Shown here: positions 33,518 to 44,204 of the stretch, in pieces
Position numbering within the stretch: the first letter of the stretch is position 1
How the letters are laid out: each line of letters begins with the position of its first letter
From: Amoebophrya sp. A120
Taxonomy: Eukaryota > Sar > Dinophyceae > Syndiniales > Amoebophryaceae
Direction: 5' to 3'
DNA: 64,000 nt
Assembly: GCA_905178155.1 (NCBI GenBank)
Contig: CAJINV010000007.1
Coordinates: forward strand, 2,461,151-2,525,150
Translations under genes and position numbers: made by a program
Notes under the pieces: model-generated
Seen by the model: only the letters and a program-made list of their open reading frames with translations
What the model was told of the DNA's origin: nothing
Database searches by the model: none

Positions 33518-36500
33518 CTAGTGTCCCGCAGTCGGCGGCAGAAAGTTGAAATTTCGACTGGGCGTCACATACCCGCTCATGCCCATATTTCCGCCTCTTG
33601 GTGTGAAAGCATTTTCCACCGGCACCGGTCGTGGCGTGATTTGCCTCTGCAGACGCTCGCTATTCTGGTATTGGATGTCTCGCTCGATAGCCGCGTTTGT
33701 GTTGCGATCCCGGGCTTCGCGGCTGAAAATGCCGGCCTGCGCGTTTCGCATATCAGTCACGGACTGCTTGATGGCCTGTCGTGAGTATTTCCAAAAATGA
33801 GAAGCTGATCTTGAATCATCCGGCACACGAATGCGCGTAGTGATCCGCATTCGCATGCTCCTCTTCGATACTAGCTGTAGCTACATACATATTTATTACC
33901 TTAACCTTTACTCGTAGGAGTACGTGTACGAGTCACTCGTGCGCATAAGCGTCGTAGTGTCAGTGGTGCATCAGTAATGCTGGCATTGCTGATATTTTTT
34001 TCGTCAACATACTAGATGCAGATACACAGCATGCGCATCATGCTTTTTTGACTTACTACCGGTACCATGTAGGTGAACAAAAAGAAAAACCAATCATAAT
34101 CATTATTATACTCCATTTGCGGCTGAAATTTTGTAAGGGGTCCAGTTCGTCGCAATGCTCGTGGGCGTTTGAAAGGACCGCGGGACCACAGAGTCCAGGC
34201 TCTGACCGTACTCCAAACCCTTCGGCGGCTCGATAATCGGCGCTGTTTTCGTAAAGTTTTGTTTTTGCTTTACGCACCTTCGCACATCAAGTCGAAAATA
34301 ATGAGTCACATACCGGTATCTTGTTCATGTTCCGGTACATCATGATGTCATCATGAAACAACAGCACCATATAAAAGTTGTACAGCGACCACGCGAATAG
34401 CCTAGCGACCACGCGAATAGCCTGTAAGTACCTAGTCTGGGAGTGTCCGGCAAAGTCATCGATCCCTCTCGCTTGCGAAAACCGAGCGGCATGTCCCTCG
34501 GCGTGTTCACAACATCTCCCTCCCTGGCTGAGTTCAGGGCGGAGCGCGGCAGCGGCACGATGCCGTGCAGCTTCAGATCGAACTTTGGCGGCGCGCCCGG
34601 CGTGAACCGGCCCAGTTCCAGCGACTTGTGGGACTCCCGGTCGTGGTGCAACAAACCCGGCTCGTGGTGTTTGAAGATGAGAATGTCGTCCCGCGGCGTG
34701 TCGTGGCCCTGTTCGTGCAGTTTGACCGGAATCAACTCCGCCTGCGGCAAACACGGCCTGGCGCGCGCGGAAGGCAGCGGGTCATCGGACAAAAGCGGCA
34801 ACCGGGGGGACACCAGCGGCGAAATCGCCTCGTCGCCAAACAACGCGTGCTGCAGCTTCGGGGGCTGATTCAGATCGTTCGGCCGCGCCTGGATGTATTC
34901 TTTACTGTCCCGCTTCATCTCGCTCATGTCGAGTGTTCTTTGGCGGTCCGAGGGTTCCAAAAGTTTCGGGTTGGACCCGATGCGGTTCATCGTGATCGCC
35001 GAACTGGTTTCGTCCCCGCCAGACACACTGTTACTAGTATTAAAGGGCTCCTGCTCGTGCTGGCCCTCGCCCAGGTTGCTGTTCGTTTTCCCGACGGAAT
35101 TGGTTTCCTGGTCCAGCTGCTGCTGCTTCTCCTTCTCTTCCTGCTCCCGCTCCTTCTGCTGCTGCTGCATTTGTTCCTCCTCCTTCAGCATCTGGACGTG
35201 CGTGTTGACCGATTTCCGCCGGAACTCGTGGTAGTCGACCGAAGGCTCCCTTCGCGGCGTGGTCAGCGCCGTGCCGACAGACCCGAGCGTGTTGAACATC
35301 ACCAGCCCGGCGTTGGGCACCGGTCGTGGCGTCGGACTCGCGCCCCGTAGGGGGAACAGCAAATTGTTCGGGTCGCCGGGAGTCAAAGACCGCCCGCGGG
35401 CCGAGTTAATCGTTCCAGACCGCCCCCGCGGACTCGCCAAAGAAGATTCTTGCTCTGCGTTCTTGTTGAACATGTGGACGGAGGTTCTTTTCACCCGCGG
35501 GTCGAAATTTAAATTCGCTTTGACCGGTTGCGAGGGCAACCCGATCGCCATGCCCCGCTCGAAGTTGAAATTCCGCACCAAAATCGGCTGGTGGAGGGAG
35601 AACTTGTATCCAAGCCCGGAATTTCGAATCAGAGCGTGGTTGTCCCTCAACCGCTCCTCGTGCTTCTCCGCGGCTTCAATGTGGTGCAAGTGGTCGACCT
35701 CGTGCCGACGCGGGGAGTGAACCAGGTTCATCATGTTGGACTGGTGCATCAAACCGAACCGCTGGAACCCGACATTTGCGGTCTCCTCGACGTGGTTCAC
35801 CAGGTGGTCGTGCGGATCAGAAGAAGGAACATTATTCGCCGACGTGGTCCCATTGCCGACCAAATCGTTGTTGCTGCTGCTCGCCATCGTGTTGGTGCTC
35901 GGCGTGTTCGCGATCTTGTTCGTTTGCTCGTAGTTCTCAGAGAAATTCAGGTAATAATCCGACGGCGAGTGCTTCAACATCTGCTTGTTTGCATTTGTTT
36001 TCGGAACATTACGCGTCTGCACCGCTGGGGTCTTTCCCAGCGGGTTACTCGGGTGGTAGTCGCGGCGGTTCGCAAGCACTTCGTTCAAAATGTCGTCGTG
36101 ATTATCGTCTTCAGATTTTATGTTTTGTTTGCTGTTGCTCTCCATCTTCGTGTCCACTTCTTGAGGTTCTTGTTCCGCGGCGTTAGGGAAGTTCATGCGG
36201 CTGTCATTGTCTGAGTCTGTCATTAAAAAGGCGGACGGCGACTCCCGTTTCATCCCGTTCAGCTGTTTCTTTTCTTCTTCCTCCGCTTTTTCCGCCCTCG
36301 CCTGCTGAATCTCCGGGTGCCCGGGGGGTAACGGCGTGAGCCAGCCCGTGTGGCTGTTGAACTGGACACCGAACTGCTTGTTCCCCGACTCCATCATGGC
36401 CTTGATTTCCTTCTCGATATTCTGCACCGCTGACTCGTGGTTGTGGGGGGGAGTGAGAAAGCCCGCGGATCGGGGGGAGGAATCCGGGGTGAACCAGTGG

Positions 36501-36949
36501 GGAACGACCAGCTGGTGCTTCAGAGGTTGTTTCGAGTTGGAGAATAGACCACTGCTATTAGACGCTACACTCCGGGCGCTTTCGTCCCCTTGCCTGGTCG
36601 CGATTTTGTTCCTTGGACTGGAAGGGTTATTTGTAGTTCCAACAATTACGCGAGGCGTGTCAGTGACGGGCGTCCTCGCGGATAACGGAACTACGCCTTG
36701 CTGGTGGGGGCCACCACCTCGCGCCGACGGTAAACTCGGTTGCTCGATCTGCAAAGATAGAGCTCGGCGAGCTTGGTTGTACTGCGCGGCCTGGACTTGT
36801 TCCTGCTGAGCCTTCTGCAGAGTTTCCGAATCCAGTTTCAAATTCAACGATTTGGTCACGGAGAGGACGGCTTTAGTAGTCGGCTTAGTGGTGCTAGTCG
36901 TTTGCGGAACTTCTTCTTCCTCTTCTCTCAATGTGTCAAGTGTGGACAT
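33518..36949 (-). CDS. Unknown protein rich in TPR/PR phospho-like motifs
   Basis: Main exon 36949 to about 34315, then about 34244-34113 (PIIEPPKGLEYGQSLDSVVP) and 33775-33518 (AIKQSVTDMRNAQAGIFSRE, ending PPTAGH). The last intron is GT-AG and phase 0; the border between the first two is uncertain. The long exon has many repeated Ser/Thr-Pro-Arg motifs (SARTPVTDTPRVIVG, LTTPRREPS, VNTPRDMPLGF, LPDTPRLGTY), a Gln/Glu-rich coiled segment (KEEEQMQQQQKEREQEEKEK) and FGVQFNSHTGWLTPLPPGHP. TPR motifs are possible kinase or 14-3-3-type sites; that is speculation. At 34384-34423 a 20-bp tandem duplication shifts the frame; with a single copy the protein reads TYRLFAWSLYNFYMVLLFHD onward into MMYRNMNKIP. 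About 1,000 residues; no family recognised. Confidence 0.65.
34384..34423. repeat. 20-bp perfect tandem duplication breaking the reading frame
   Basis: AGCGACCACGCGAATAGCCT is present twice, head to tail. Both copies can encode RLFAWSL on the minus strand, but 20 is not a multiple of three, so the downstream coding sequence is out of frame unless one copy is absent from the transcript or from the true genome. Confidence 0.9.
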
Positions 36950-37836
36950 AGTGGGGGAAAGGAATTAGAACCGTTCTTGTGAAAAGGAGCAAGGGCAGCT
37001 GTCACAAACCTTTGCTCGCATTTCAGAAGATGCTGATGTAGTCGTGGTGGTTTTCGTGAGTTTGAGTTGAGTTGAGAAGTAGTGTACTTTTTACGTTGGC
37101 TTTGGGTTAGAAGATTGATTGAAATGATGTTGGGGTGCTATCTTGTTTTTCTGAGACCTGTTTAAAACGAGTTACATCCAGTACCCATTTTGCGAAGAAA
37201 GATGACGAAACAACCAAAACGAGCGATATGCTTCACATAAAACAGACGAAGTAGAGGAGGACGAATATGAGACACTACATCGCAATGTTGTACGAACCGA
37301 GGACGACAAACAAAACGAAGAAGCTCCAGCTATGCTACGAGAACCGATCAAGAACATGGTGGAGAATTCAAAGCGACAAATGCACCAAAAACCGATTCTT
37401 TCTGTTGACGACGGACGTCCAAGAACTAGGACAGACTTTTTCTTTTTCAACCAAAACCAGAAGTAGGCAAAATCTGAACTGAGGACTACGTTTGATAATT
37501 CTTGGAGCAACAAGTTGTACAAGACCGAGAACATTTGGGGTAGTACGAGAATACTTCTATTTTCCGTCCACGACACTGGAAACATTGTTGCGGATGGTCA
37601 TGATGATCCTGGTCACGGAGATGGTGCTCCCCGCCGCCGCCCTCACAACAACTCCATCATGATTTGTTATGGTGTATTCTGATGTGTGTCTTTCTTATTC
37701 TTTGATGCGTCTACTCATTATCGCCACTTGAAATCCAATCATACAAAACTACGTTCGTCCTTCTGTGCAAAGAAAGTTAGGAAACTTAACAATTCAACTG
37801 GATCAAAACTAGTACTTACGTCCTCGAAGAAGTGAA
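36950..37836. other. Intergenic, about 0.9 kb
   Basis: No supported gene. Minus-strand open frame 37585-37172 is Ser/Phe-rich without domain similarity and probably chance. Confidence 0.4.
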
Positions 37837-40800
37837 TCATTCAATAAAAACCTGTGTTGCGGGCACAGCGACGATGCCGATGAGGAGTACGATCGGAAGG
37901 CCTAACCTTGGAAAATCATTGAACGAGTACCCGCCCGCCGCGAACGCCATCAAATTTGTCTGGTACGACACCGGGGACAGCATTTGGCACCCCGCCCCAA
38001 TCATCAGAATCGTGACCGCTCGGTGAACGGAAACGCCTAGGCTTTGCGCCGCGTCCAAGCACACCGGGAAGATGAGAATCACGACGGCCGTCGCGTGAAA
38101 GACGATTCCGAGCAGGACGGTGACCAGATAAATCCCGATCAAGAGCCCGGTTTCCCCGAACGGGGAAAGTGCCGTCGTCACTCCGGAGGCAACCAGCAAC
38201 GCGACCTTCGTCCGTCCAATCGCGTCGCCCAACCCGAAAGCGCCGACGATGGTAAGAACCGTCCGGAGTTTGACGGCCGCGATCGCCTGATCTTTCGACA
38301 AACACTTCGTCGCGACCAACGCGTAAGCCGCCGCCATGGACGCGGACAAAAGCGGGATTGTGTCGGTGGAGACGGAGAGGATCATAACTGCTAAAATCAA
38401 CAGAGACGCGGCTTGTTTCTGCTGTCGCTCGTCGTCGAAGAAGGTGCGAATTCTCGCCAGCAGCGAGGGCTGTTTCGAAGTCGATACAGAAAAATCTTCA
38501 CCCGCCTGCTCAAGTTGCTGCAGATTCTCCAAGGAAGATGCGGAGTGCTTCACTTCTAGGGCTCCTGCGTCGGATGTTGGGTCGTGCGCCTGATTTTCAT
38601 TCCTCTCGTCCAGCTTGTCCTCCGCGAGGAGGTCGCCTTTCAGCTTCACCTTGTTATAACTACCCTGCTCAACATTTTTGCTCTCGTCCACCCGGCCACC
38701 GCCTGCGTGAACAAGATTCTTTACTTGACTCGTCCGACCCGCACTGGTGCTCTTCCGCTTTTGTTCCTTTTTCGCTTTTTTTTCCAAACTCGTCGAGGAC
38801 TCAATCCCGCCGTCCAAGCTCGGCTGGTACAGTGCCCGAACGCCGAAAAACTCGGACGACCCGACATGCCGCTCCGCAAACCCCTCCCGGGCTAGCACGA
38901 GAAGCGTGTCGCCCAGCTGGAACTTCCGGCCCTTCAGCTCCATCGCGGCGAATTCCTGCACCGCCTTCGCGATTTTCGTTTTGTCCGGTGTCGGGCCGAA
39001 CAGGGCGCCGCGGAGGGACTCGGTTAGGTAGAGTGGTCGCACGGCCAACACCTTGGCACCGTAGTTCCGCCGGACCTGGTCGCTGCACATGGGCTGTTGC
39101 AACAGCGGGCAGGCGGCATCGAGGACGATTTCCGCGATTTCCATGGAGTCCGCGAGTCTGTGGACCACCGGGTCGCCGACGTCGCGGCAGAGCACGTGCA
39201 AGCCCGCGTTGCGGTGGATCGCGACAACCTGCGCGGCGGAGGTGTACATGTGCACAATGTCGTAGTACTGGAAAGTAAAAGACGATTGCTGTTGGGTCGT
39301 TTCTGTCGTGGGGGAAACGCCCACCGTGCCGGCAGTTGAAACGCCCCCGGCCCCGGCGGTGTGCTGCTGCAGTTGTCCTGTATTCAACGCACTAGATGAC
39401 GCGCCGGTGGTGGTATTACTAAAATTCACCTTCTGCCCCAGCCTCTCGACCTGGATGACCTCGTTCACCGATTTCAGGAAATCGCACTCTGCCAGCGTTT
39501 TCCCAAGGTACTCGGGGGAGGACATCTGCACTGAGAGCAAAAATCGCTTCGTGTCTTTCCGCTCACGCGGTGGAGGTGGTGGCGCTGCTGCAGCTCCTCC
39601 GTGGCTGGCAGTTGAATGCTTCTCCACCTGCTTTGCAGCGGGTTTCGAAATGCTCGCGGTCTCGTCCCGCTTATTAGAGGTAGTCGTGTCTCCTTTCGTA
39701 GCTGTACCGGAGCTCTTGAAGAATGCGTCAACGCCGGCTGCCATGCTGTTATCAAGTAGTGGCTGCTGCAACTGTGGTCCCGCCGTAGCGGCAACCACAC
39801 CTACCCGCCGGGCCTCCTCCTGTTGTTCCGCCGCGGCCATCAGATGATCCCCCGCTGGCGTTTTCAAATAATCCGACGGCGTTAGCATCTGGGTCGCAGC
39901 GTCGTCGTCTTCCACAGCAAAACTCGACGTTCCAGCGTCGTCGTCGCACTCAACCTCTGCCAAATCCGGGAAGAGCTTCTCCATCAATAGTAACACCGCG
40001 AGCAGGGTCACCGCGGTGGAGCACAGCGCGACCGGCGCGATCTCGAAGGTGCCGAAGGGCTTCTGGTTGTGCTCGATCATCAGACCCTGCGCGATCAAAT
40101 TCGACGAAGTTGCGAAAATCGCAACCGTTCCGGAAATCAACAACACGTAGGACAATGGCATCAGAAACATGTTCTTACTGATCCCGATTTGCTGGCTCCA
40201 CTTTTCCAGTATCGGCGTCAAAATCGACATCACCGCCGTGTTGCTCATCCCGACGTTGAGAACGATTGCGGGAAGTAACAGCCGTAGAGTGGCTTCCTTG
40301 AACTTTCCCTTCGGATTCCCCAACACGGTGGAAAAAATCCGCTCCACGCTGCCCGTTTGCTCCACCCCCTGCGCCACGACACCCAAAACCGCGACGGACA
40401 GAACCACATTGTTCGAAAATCCCGCCCACGCTTGCTCCAAGTCCAGCACCCCGACGAGGCAGAGCCACAGCGTTGCGAAAATCAGCGTGCCGTCCGAGGG
40501 CCAGCCGGTGACGAGTAGACGCAGAACCACCGCGGTGGTCCAAATCGTCAGCCAGGGCTTCCAGGAGGGAATGGGCAGATTTTTGTCTTCGGGGTCGAGT
40601 GGCTCTTCACCGGGAATGGCGACAAAGTCGGCATCTTCGACAAATAATTTGCACAAGTCGTTTTGCCAGCCAACGAAACAGAGAATCGCAGCCATGATGG
40701 GGAAAAGAACGTCGATGGAGAGGATTACGTTGAGAAACAAATCCTGTACGGTGGAGGAGAGGAAATAAGTACAACTGCTTGTTGACAAGAACTCTATCTG

Positions 40801-43497
40801 GTCACCAGCACCATACTCCTCATCGGTCAGCACAGATTCCTGGTACAACAGGACTTCGCCGGCGCGTGCTCTCCTTCTTGTCATGATTTCTTGTTGATTG
40901 TACAGCTCCACTCCTTCAAGAGCATCTGTAAAGTCAGTGGAACCTTGCGGAAGAATCTGTTGGTCCACCTCATCCTCGTCTGGCATATCCGCGATTTGAA
41001 AATCTGGTAAGATCTGGTCATTTACCGCAAACTGCGAGCGCGGGTCCCGCGTCGGCGGCCGCCAGTGCCACTTCTCCAGCAGTTTTGCAATCTGTGCGCC
41101 GGTGGTGCCGACTTTCGGTTTCTTGCTCGTAGTTGATGTTGTTGCGTCAGGAGGAATGGTTTGAAGGAGGTTGTTGACGCCGTTATTGTTGCTACTGCTG
41201 TTGTTGTTTACCAGTTTGCTCATCATTGTACTACTCCCTTGATGATATCCTGGCTGGCCGACTGTTGGCGTTCCCGGAACGGTTGTACTACCACCGGGCA
41301 CTGTAATGGTTTGGGTCGACAACCGTAGCGATGTCATCAGACTCGTCGTTTTTTGTGCTAGCAAGGTCAATTGCGGGACACCACCAGCGGGACCTCCTCC
41401 ATGCGGTTGAGGACCTTGGTCAACATCTGCCTGCTCCAGAGTAGTTGCGATTGCAGCCAAATCCATCGTCGAGGCCCGCTCGAGAAGTGGAGGGATTTCG
41501 GCTGCCCCAGCCCGATCTGAAGCGGGTGACTCTGTGCCCGGATTAGAATTACGTTTTCGTGGCAGCACGTTGGCGTCGTTTTTGCTCAGAATCTTTTCTC
41601 CTGCAGCTCCAGCTTCTGCATAAAAATTGTTGAGCAACAAGCCATTTGAAGACAAGTTCCCCAGTGAGTCATTGGGAACCAACGGCGCCCGGGGCCCTTC
41701 TCCTGCCCCTGTCGCGTCTTCGATTTGATTCGACGGCCGCGGAAAACTGGGACGCTTCGACGTGGTAGTAAACCGGTCTTTCAGTTTGTCGAAAACCTTC
41801 TTCGCCGCTCCTTTACCAATTTCTGTCGGCGTTCGCATGCCCGTCTTGCGGTGGTTTGGGTTATTTCTGATGTTGTACTCTCCAGCACCATTGTTGAGAA
41901 ACAACCTTGCGGCGGAGGGAACAGATTGAACAAGCTCTTTGAGTGGAAACAACCGCTGTTTCGCGCACCCAATCGCTGTCTTGCTCAAAGCGTCCAGGAC
42001 GTCTTTCTGGAGGCTGACAAGCTTGCTTTTGCTGGTCTTCAATTGTTTCTCTTTCTTGTCGTTGATGATGTTGTCCCCGTCATGTTTACTGTCTTCAAAA
42101 AGGTCCCGATCGAAACCGCTTTCGCTGCTATCCGTCGGCATTATGGACAGCGCTCCTACTACACTACCGGTGGGATTCTCAACACCTTGAATTGCTGGAA
42201 CCGCAGCCAGTTGGGACGATGAGCCCATGTCTGCAATGCTAAGATGCTCTACTTCTTGTGTGCCGGCTGCACTGCTACCTGCTCTACCACCAACATTCGT
42301 GATCGCGACTTGTTCCGTTTGCGCTTGCCTCCGCACCGCGAGGACTTTCAAATGCTCCCTTCTCGCGATTTCCTTGTCGAATTTCTTCAAGATCTTTCGC
42401 ACCGCGGTGCAGTTTGTCTCCGCAAACTTGATCAGCCGATCAATTTTTGCGCCAAGCTCGTGCCCGGCTCGTCGCGCGGCCTCGAGGTCTTTCGGGGAAA
42501 AACGGAAGAAACCGTTCGTGGCTGCTTTCACTTTCGAGCTGGAAAATGACCCTGCACCAACAGACGTGCTATACGACATTGAAAAATTTGTATCGTTGCC
42601 GTTATTGTTCCTCACTTCGTCGTGGTAGTAGTTCGCCAAAACAACACTACCGCTGCGCGCACGGGAGAGTTCGTGTGATGTGGAGGGTCTTTTATTCTGA
42701 TTGTTCTCTGCAGCAAAAACCCCCTCCTCCACGCTCACATTGCTCCCCCGCGGAGGCAACATCACACTGCTGGTGACCGTCAGTGCGCTGCCCAGGGCGC
42801 CGAACTCGTCCGCGCCACGTCGGCGCTCGCTGGAGGACCGGCCGAGGAGCGTTGTAGTACCATCATCATGGGTCGTAGTACCGGAGGAGCGAAGCGTCTC
42901 GAAGTTGTTGTAACCACCGGTGTGATGATGCGGATCTTCGTTGGAGGAGAGATAGAGATAATCCGCATCCGCAACTCCTGGTGGTGCACCAGTCCCACGA
43001 GTGGTGGATGACGAGTGCGGTCGCTTTTCAGAATGATCATGTTCTTGGTCTTGAACAGGTTCATGATTTGCCGAAACTACTGGGACCACATTGACATTGG
43101 TAGAAGTCGAGGTCGCGGCAAGGTGAGGAATTCCGGTCTCCCTTGTTGCGCCATCATGATCTCGATCACGCAGCTTTCGTTCTCCTTGCTCCTTTGCAAG
43201 AACATTATTCCCAACTAGCGCCGAAGTTTGTGGTGTCCTCCCACCTGCGGGGGCACCACCTGACCGCTCCAGCACCCGTGCCCATTTCGCGACACTGTCC
43301 AAAAGCCGGGCTTCTTGGTGCTCGTAAAATCTGGTGAACCGTAAAATGTTGTTGCCGAGTTCCTGAAGAAACCGCTCGTGGTAGGAGAGGTCGCGGACCA
43401 TCTCGCTGATGTAATCCTTGAGCACCTCATAGCTCACGTAGTAGGCGCGCCACTCGATCACCCGGTCGCGAACGAGTTGCTCGCCGAAGGCGACCAT
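37837..43497 (-). CDS. SPX-domain SLC13/DASS-type ion transporter with RCK_C regions
   Basis: A single uninterrupted exon of 1,886 codons. I start at MVAFGEQLVRDRVIEWRAYY, the usual SPX opening, rather than the upstream in-frame ATG. SPX helices run to about residue 70 (YYVSYEVLKDYI; NNILRFTRFYEHQEARLLDS). A Ser/Gly/Asn-rich stretch of several hundred residues follows. The first membrane half is at about 915-1190, with NVGMSNTAVMSILTPIL carrying the SNT motif. TrkA-C/RCK_C-like sequence occupies about 1320-1560. The second membrane half is at about 1695-1886, with LSPVSYQTNLMAFAAGGYSF, the signature of the SLC13 branch that carries RCK_C domains. Fungal SPX-SLC13 proteins (Pho87/90/91) move phosphate under inositol-pyrophosphate control, so phosphate or sulfate is the likely substrate. 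It has no introner despite its length. Confidence 0.87.
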   Translation of the reverse strand: MVAFGEQLVRDRVIEWRAYYVSYEVLKDYISEMVRDLSYHERFLQELGNNILRFTRFYEHQEARLLDSVAKWARVLERSGGAPAGGRTPQTSALVGNNVLAKEQGERKLRDRDHDGATRETGIPHLAATSTSTNVNVVPVVSANHEPVQDQEHDHSEKRPHSSSTTRGTGAPPGVADADYLYLSSNEDPHHHTGGYNNFETLRSSGTTTHDDGTTTLLGRSSSERRRGADEFGALGSALTVTSSVMLPPRGSNVSVEEGVFAAENNQNKRPSTSHELSRARSGSVVLANYYHDEVRNNNGNDTNFSMSYSTSVGAGSFSSSKVKAATNGFFRFSPKDLEAARRAGHELGAKIDRLIKFAETNCTAVRKILKKFDKEIARREHLKVLAVRRQAQTEQVAITNVGGRAGSSAAGTQEVEHLSIADMGSSSQLAAVPAIQGVENPTGSVVGALSIMPTDSSESGFDRDLFEDSKHDGDNIINDKKEKQLKTSKSKLVSLQKDVLDALSKTAIGCAKQRLFPLKELVQSVPSAARLFLNNGAGEYNIRNNPNHRKTGMRTPTEIGKGAAKKVFDKLKDRFTTTSKRPSFPRPSNQIEDATGAGEGPRAPLVPNDSLGNLSSNGLLLNNFYAEAGAAGEKILSKNDANVLPRKRNSNPGTESPASDRAGAAEIPPLLERASTMDLAAIATTLEQADVDQGPQPHGGGPAGGVPQLTLLAQKTTSLMTSLRLSTQTITVPGGSTTVPGTPTVGQPGYHQGSSTMMSKLVNNNSSSNNNGVNNLLQTIPPDATTSTTSKKPKVGTTGAQIAKLLEKWHWRPPTRDPRSQFAVNDQILPDFQIADMPDEDEVDQQILPQGSTDFTDALEGVELYNQQEIMTRRRARAGEVLLYQESVLTDEEYGAGDQIEFLSTSSCTYFLSSTVQDLFLNVILSIDVLFPIMAAILCFVGWQNDLCKLFVEDADFVAIPGEEPLDPEDKNLPIPSWKPWLTIWTTAVVLRLLVTGWPSDGTLIFATLWLCLVGVLDLEQAWAGFSNNVVLSVAVLGVVAQGVEQTGSVERIFSTVLGNPKGKFKEATLRLLLPAIVLNVGMSNTAVMSILTPILEKWSQQIGISKNMFLMPLSYVLLISGTVAIFATSSNLIAQGLMIEHNQKPFGTFEIAPVALCSTAVTLLAVLLLMEKLFPDLAEVECDDDAGTSSFAVEDDDAATQMLTPSDYLKTPAGDHLMAAAEQQEEARRVGVVAATAGPQLQQPLLDNSMAAGVDAFFKSSGTATKGDTTTSNKRDETASISKPAAKQVEKHSTASHGGAAAAPPPPPRERKDTKRFLLSVQMSSPEYLGKTLAECDFLKSVNEVIQVERLGQKVNFSNTTTGASSSALNTGQLQQHTAGAGGVSTAGTVGVSPTTETTQQQSSFTFQYYDIVHMYTSAAQVVAIHRNAGLHVLCRDVGDPVVHRLADSMEIAEIVLDAACPLLQQPMCSDQVRRNYGAKVLAVRPLYLTESLRGALFGPTPDKTKIAKAVQEFAAMELKGRKFQLGDTLLVLAREGFAERHVGSSEFFGVRALYQPSLDGGIESSTSLEKKAKKEQKRKSTSAGRTSQVKNLVHAGGGRVDESKNVEQGSYNKVKLKGDLLAEDKLDERNENQAHDPTSDAGALEVKHSASSLENLQQLEQAGEDFSVSTSKQPSLLARIRTFFDDERQQKQAASLLILAVMILSVSTDTIPLLSASMAAAYALVATKCLSKDQAIAAVKLRTVLTIVGAFGLGDAIGRTKVALLVASGVTTALSPFGETGLLIGIYLVTVLLGIVFHATAVVILIFPVCLDAAQSLGVSVHRAVTILMIGAGCQMLSPVSYQTNLMAFAAGGYSFNDFPRLGLPIVLLIGIVAVPATQVFIE

Positions 43498-44204
43498 GGT
43501 TTTGTACTGGAGAAAAATGGGAAATAAAGGCTGAGGCCAGCAGCCACTCTGGGTGTAAACCAAACAACTGGCGAAACAGCAATAATTTTTTTTTGTACTT
43601 GTTTTCTGTAGTTCAGCCCGAAGGCGCCTCAACAAACTCATTGTCATAATTCGCAACCACACTCAGAGATGAAATAGACCAGCTCGAAGATCGCGTCTGA
43701 CACTGACACTCAGGCGTACTAGCTGTTACTTGTCAGAAGTTTCTCGCTCCATCAGGAAGTTAAGAAGTAGTAGTACTAAGGACGACACTTGACTCAACAC
43801 ACAAATGATATGCATCACGAATCACGTCTTCTTCTTCAGATAAAACAAGAGTTCGCTGAATGTGCAGAAAGTCATGACACATCAGAAGCCATCAATTTAT
43901 GATGATGAAGAGACGCGTGAGTGGTCGTAATTCATTGTACTTTATGTTATTTTCTCCACGGAGATGCGCAAAAAGTAGAGGCCACGCCGGCCGCCAGAGA
44001 TTCAGTTCGTTTCTTTATTCTCCATTTTGTGATTGCTCTTGTCGCAAATTCAACTTTTTATCGTATTTTGTCACTTCTAGTGATGAAGTAGGTTCTTGTT
44101 GTATGCTCTATGTTGACACGTGTCGCTATCTATCGAATGAAATCGAAATCAATCAGATCCAAAGCCGAACATCGGCCGCATGTTGAATGATGTCCATAGC
44201 CCTA
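43498..44204. other. Spacer between exportin and SPX transporter genes
   Basis: No supported gene. The open frame of the SPX transporter continues upstream to 43662 without similarity and is treated as leader. Confidence 0.4.

Noticed and set aside
37172-37585. Minus-strand 137-codon frame in a spacer
   Set aside because: Ser/Phe/Leu-rich with no domain, no splice partners and no conserved-looking blocks; treated as chance.
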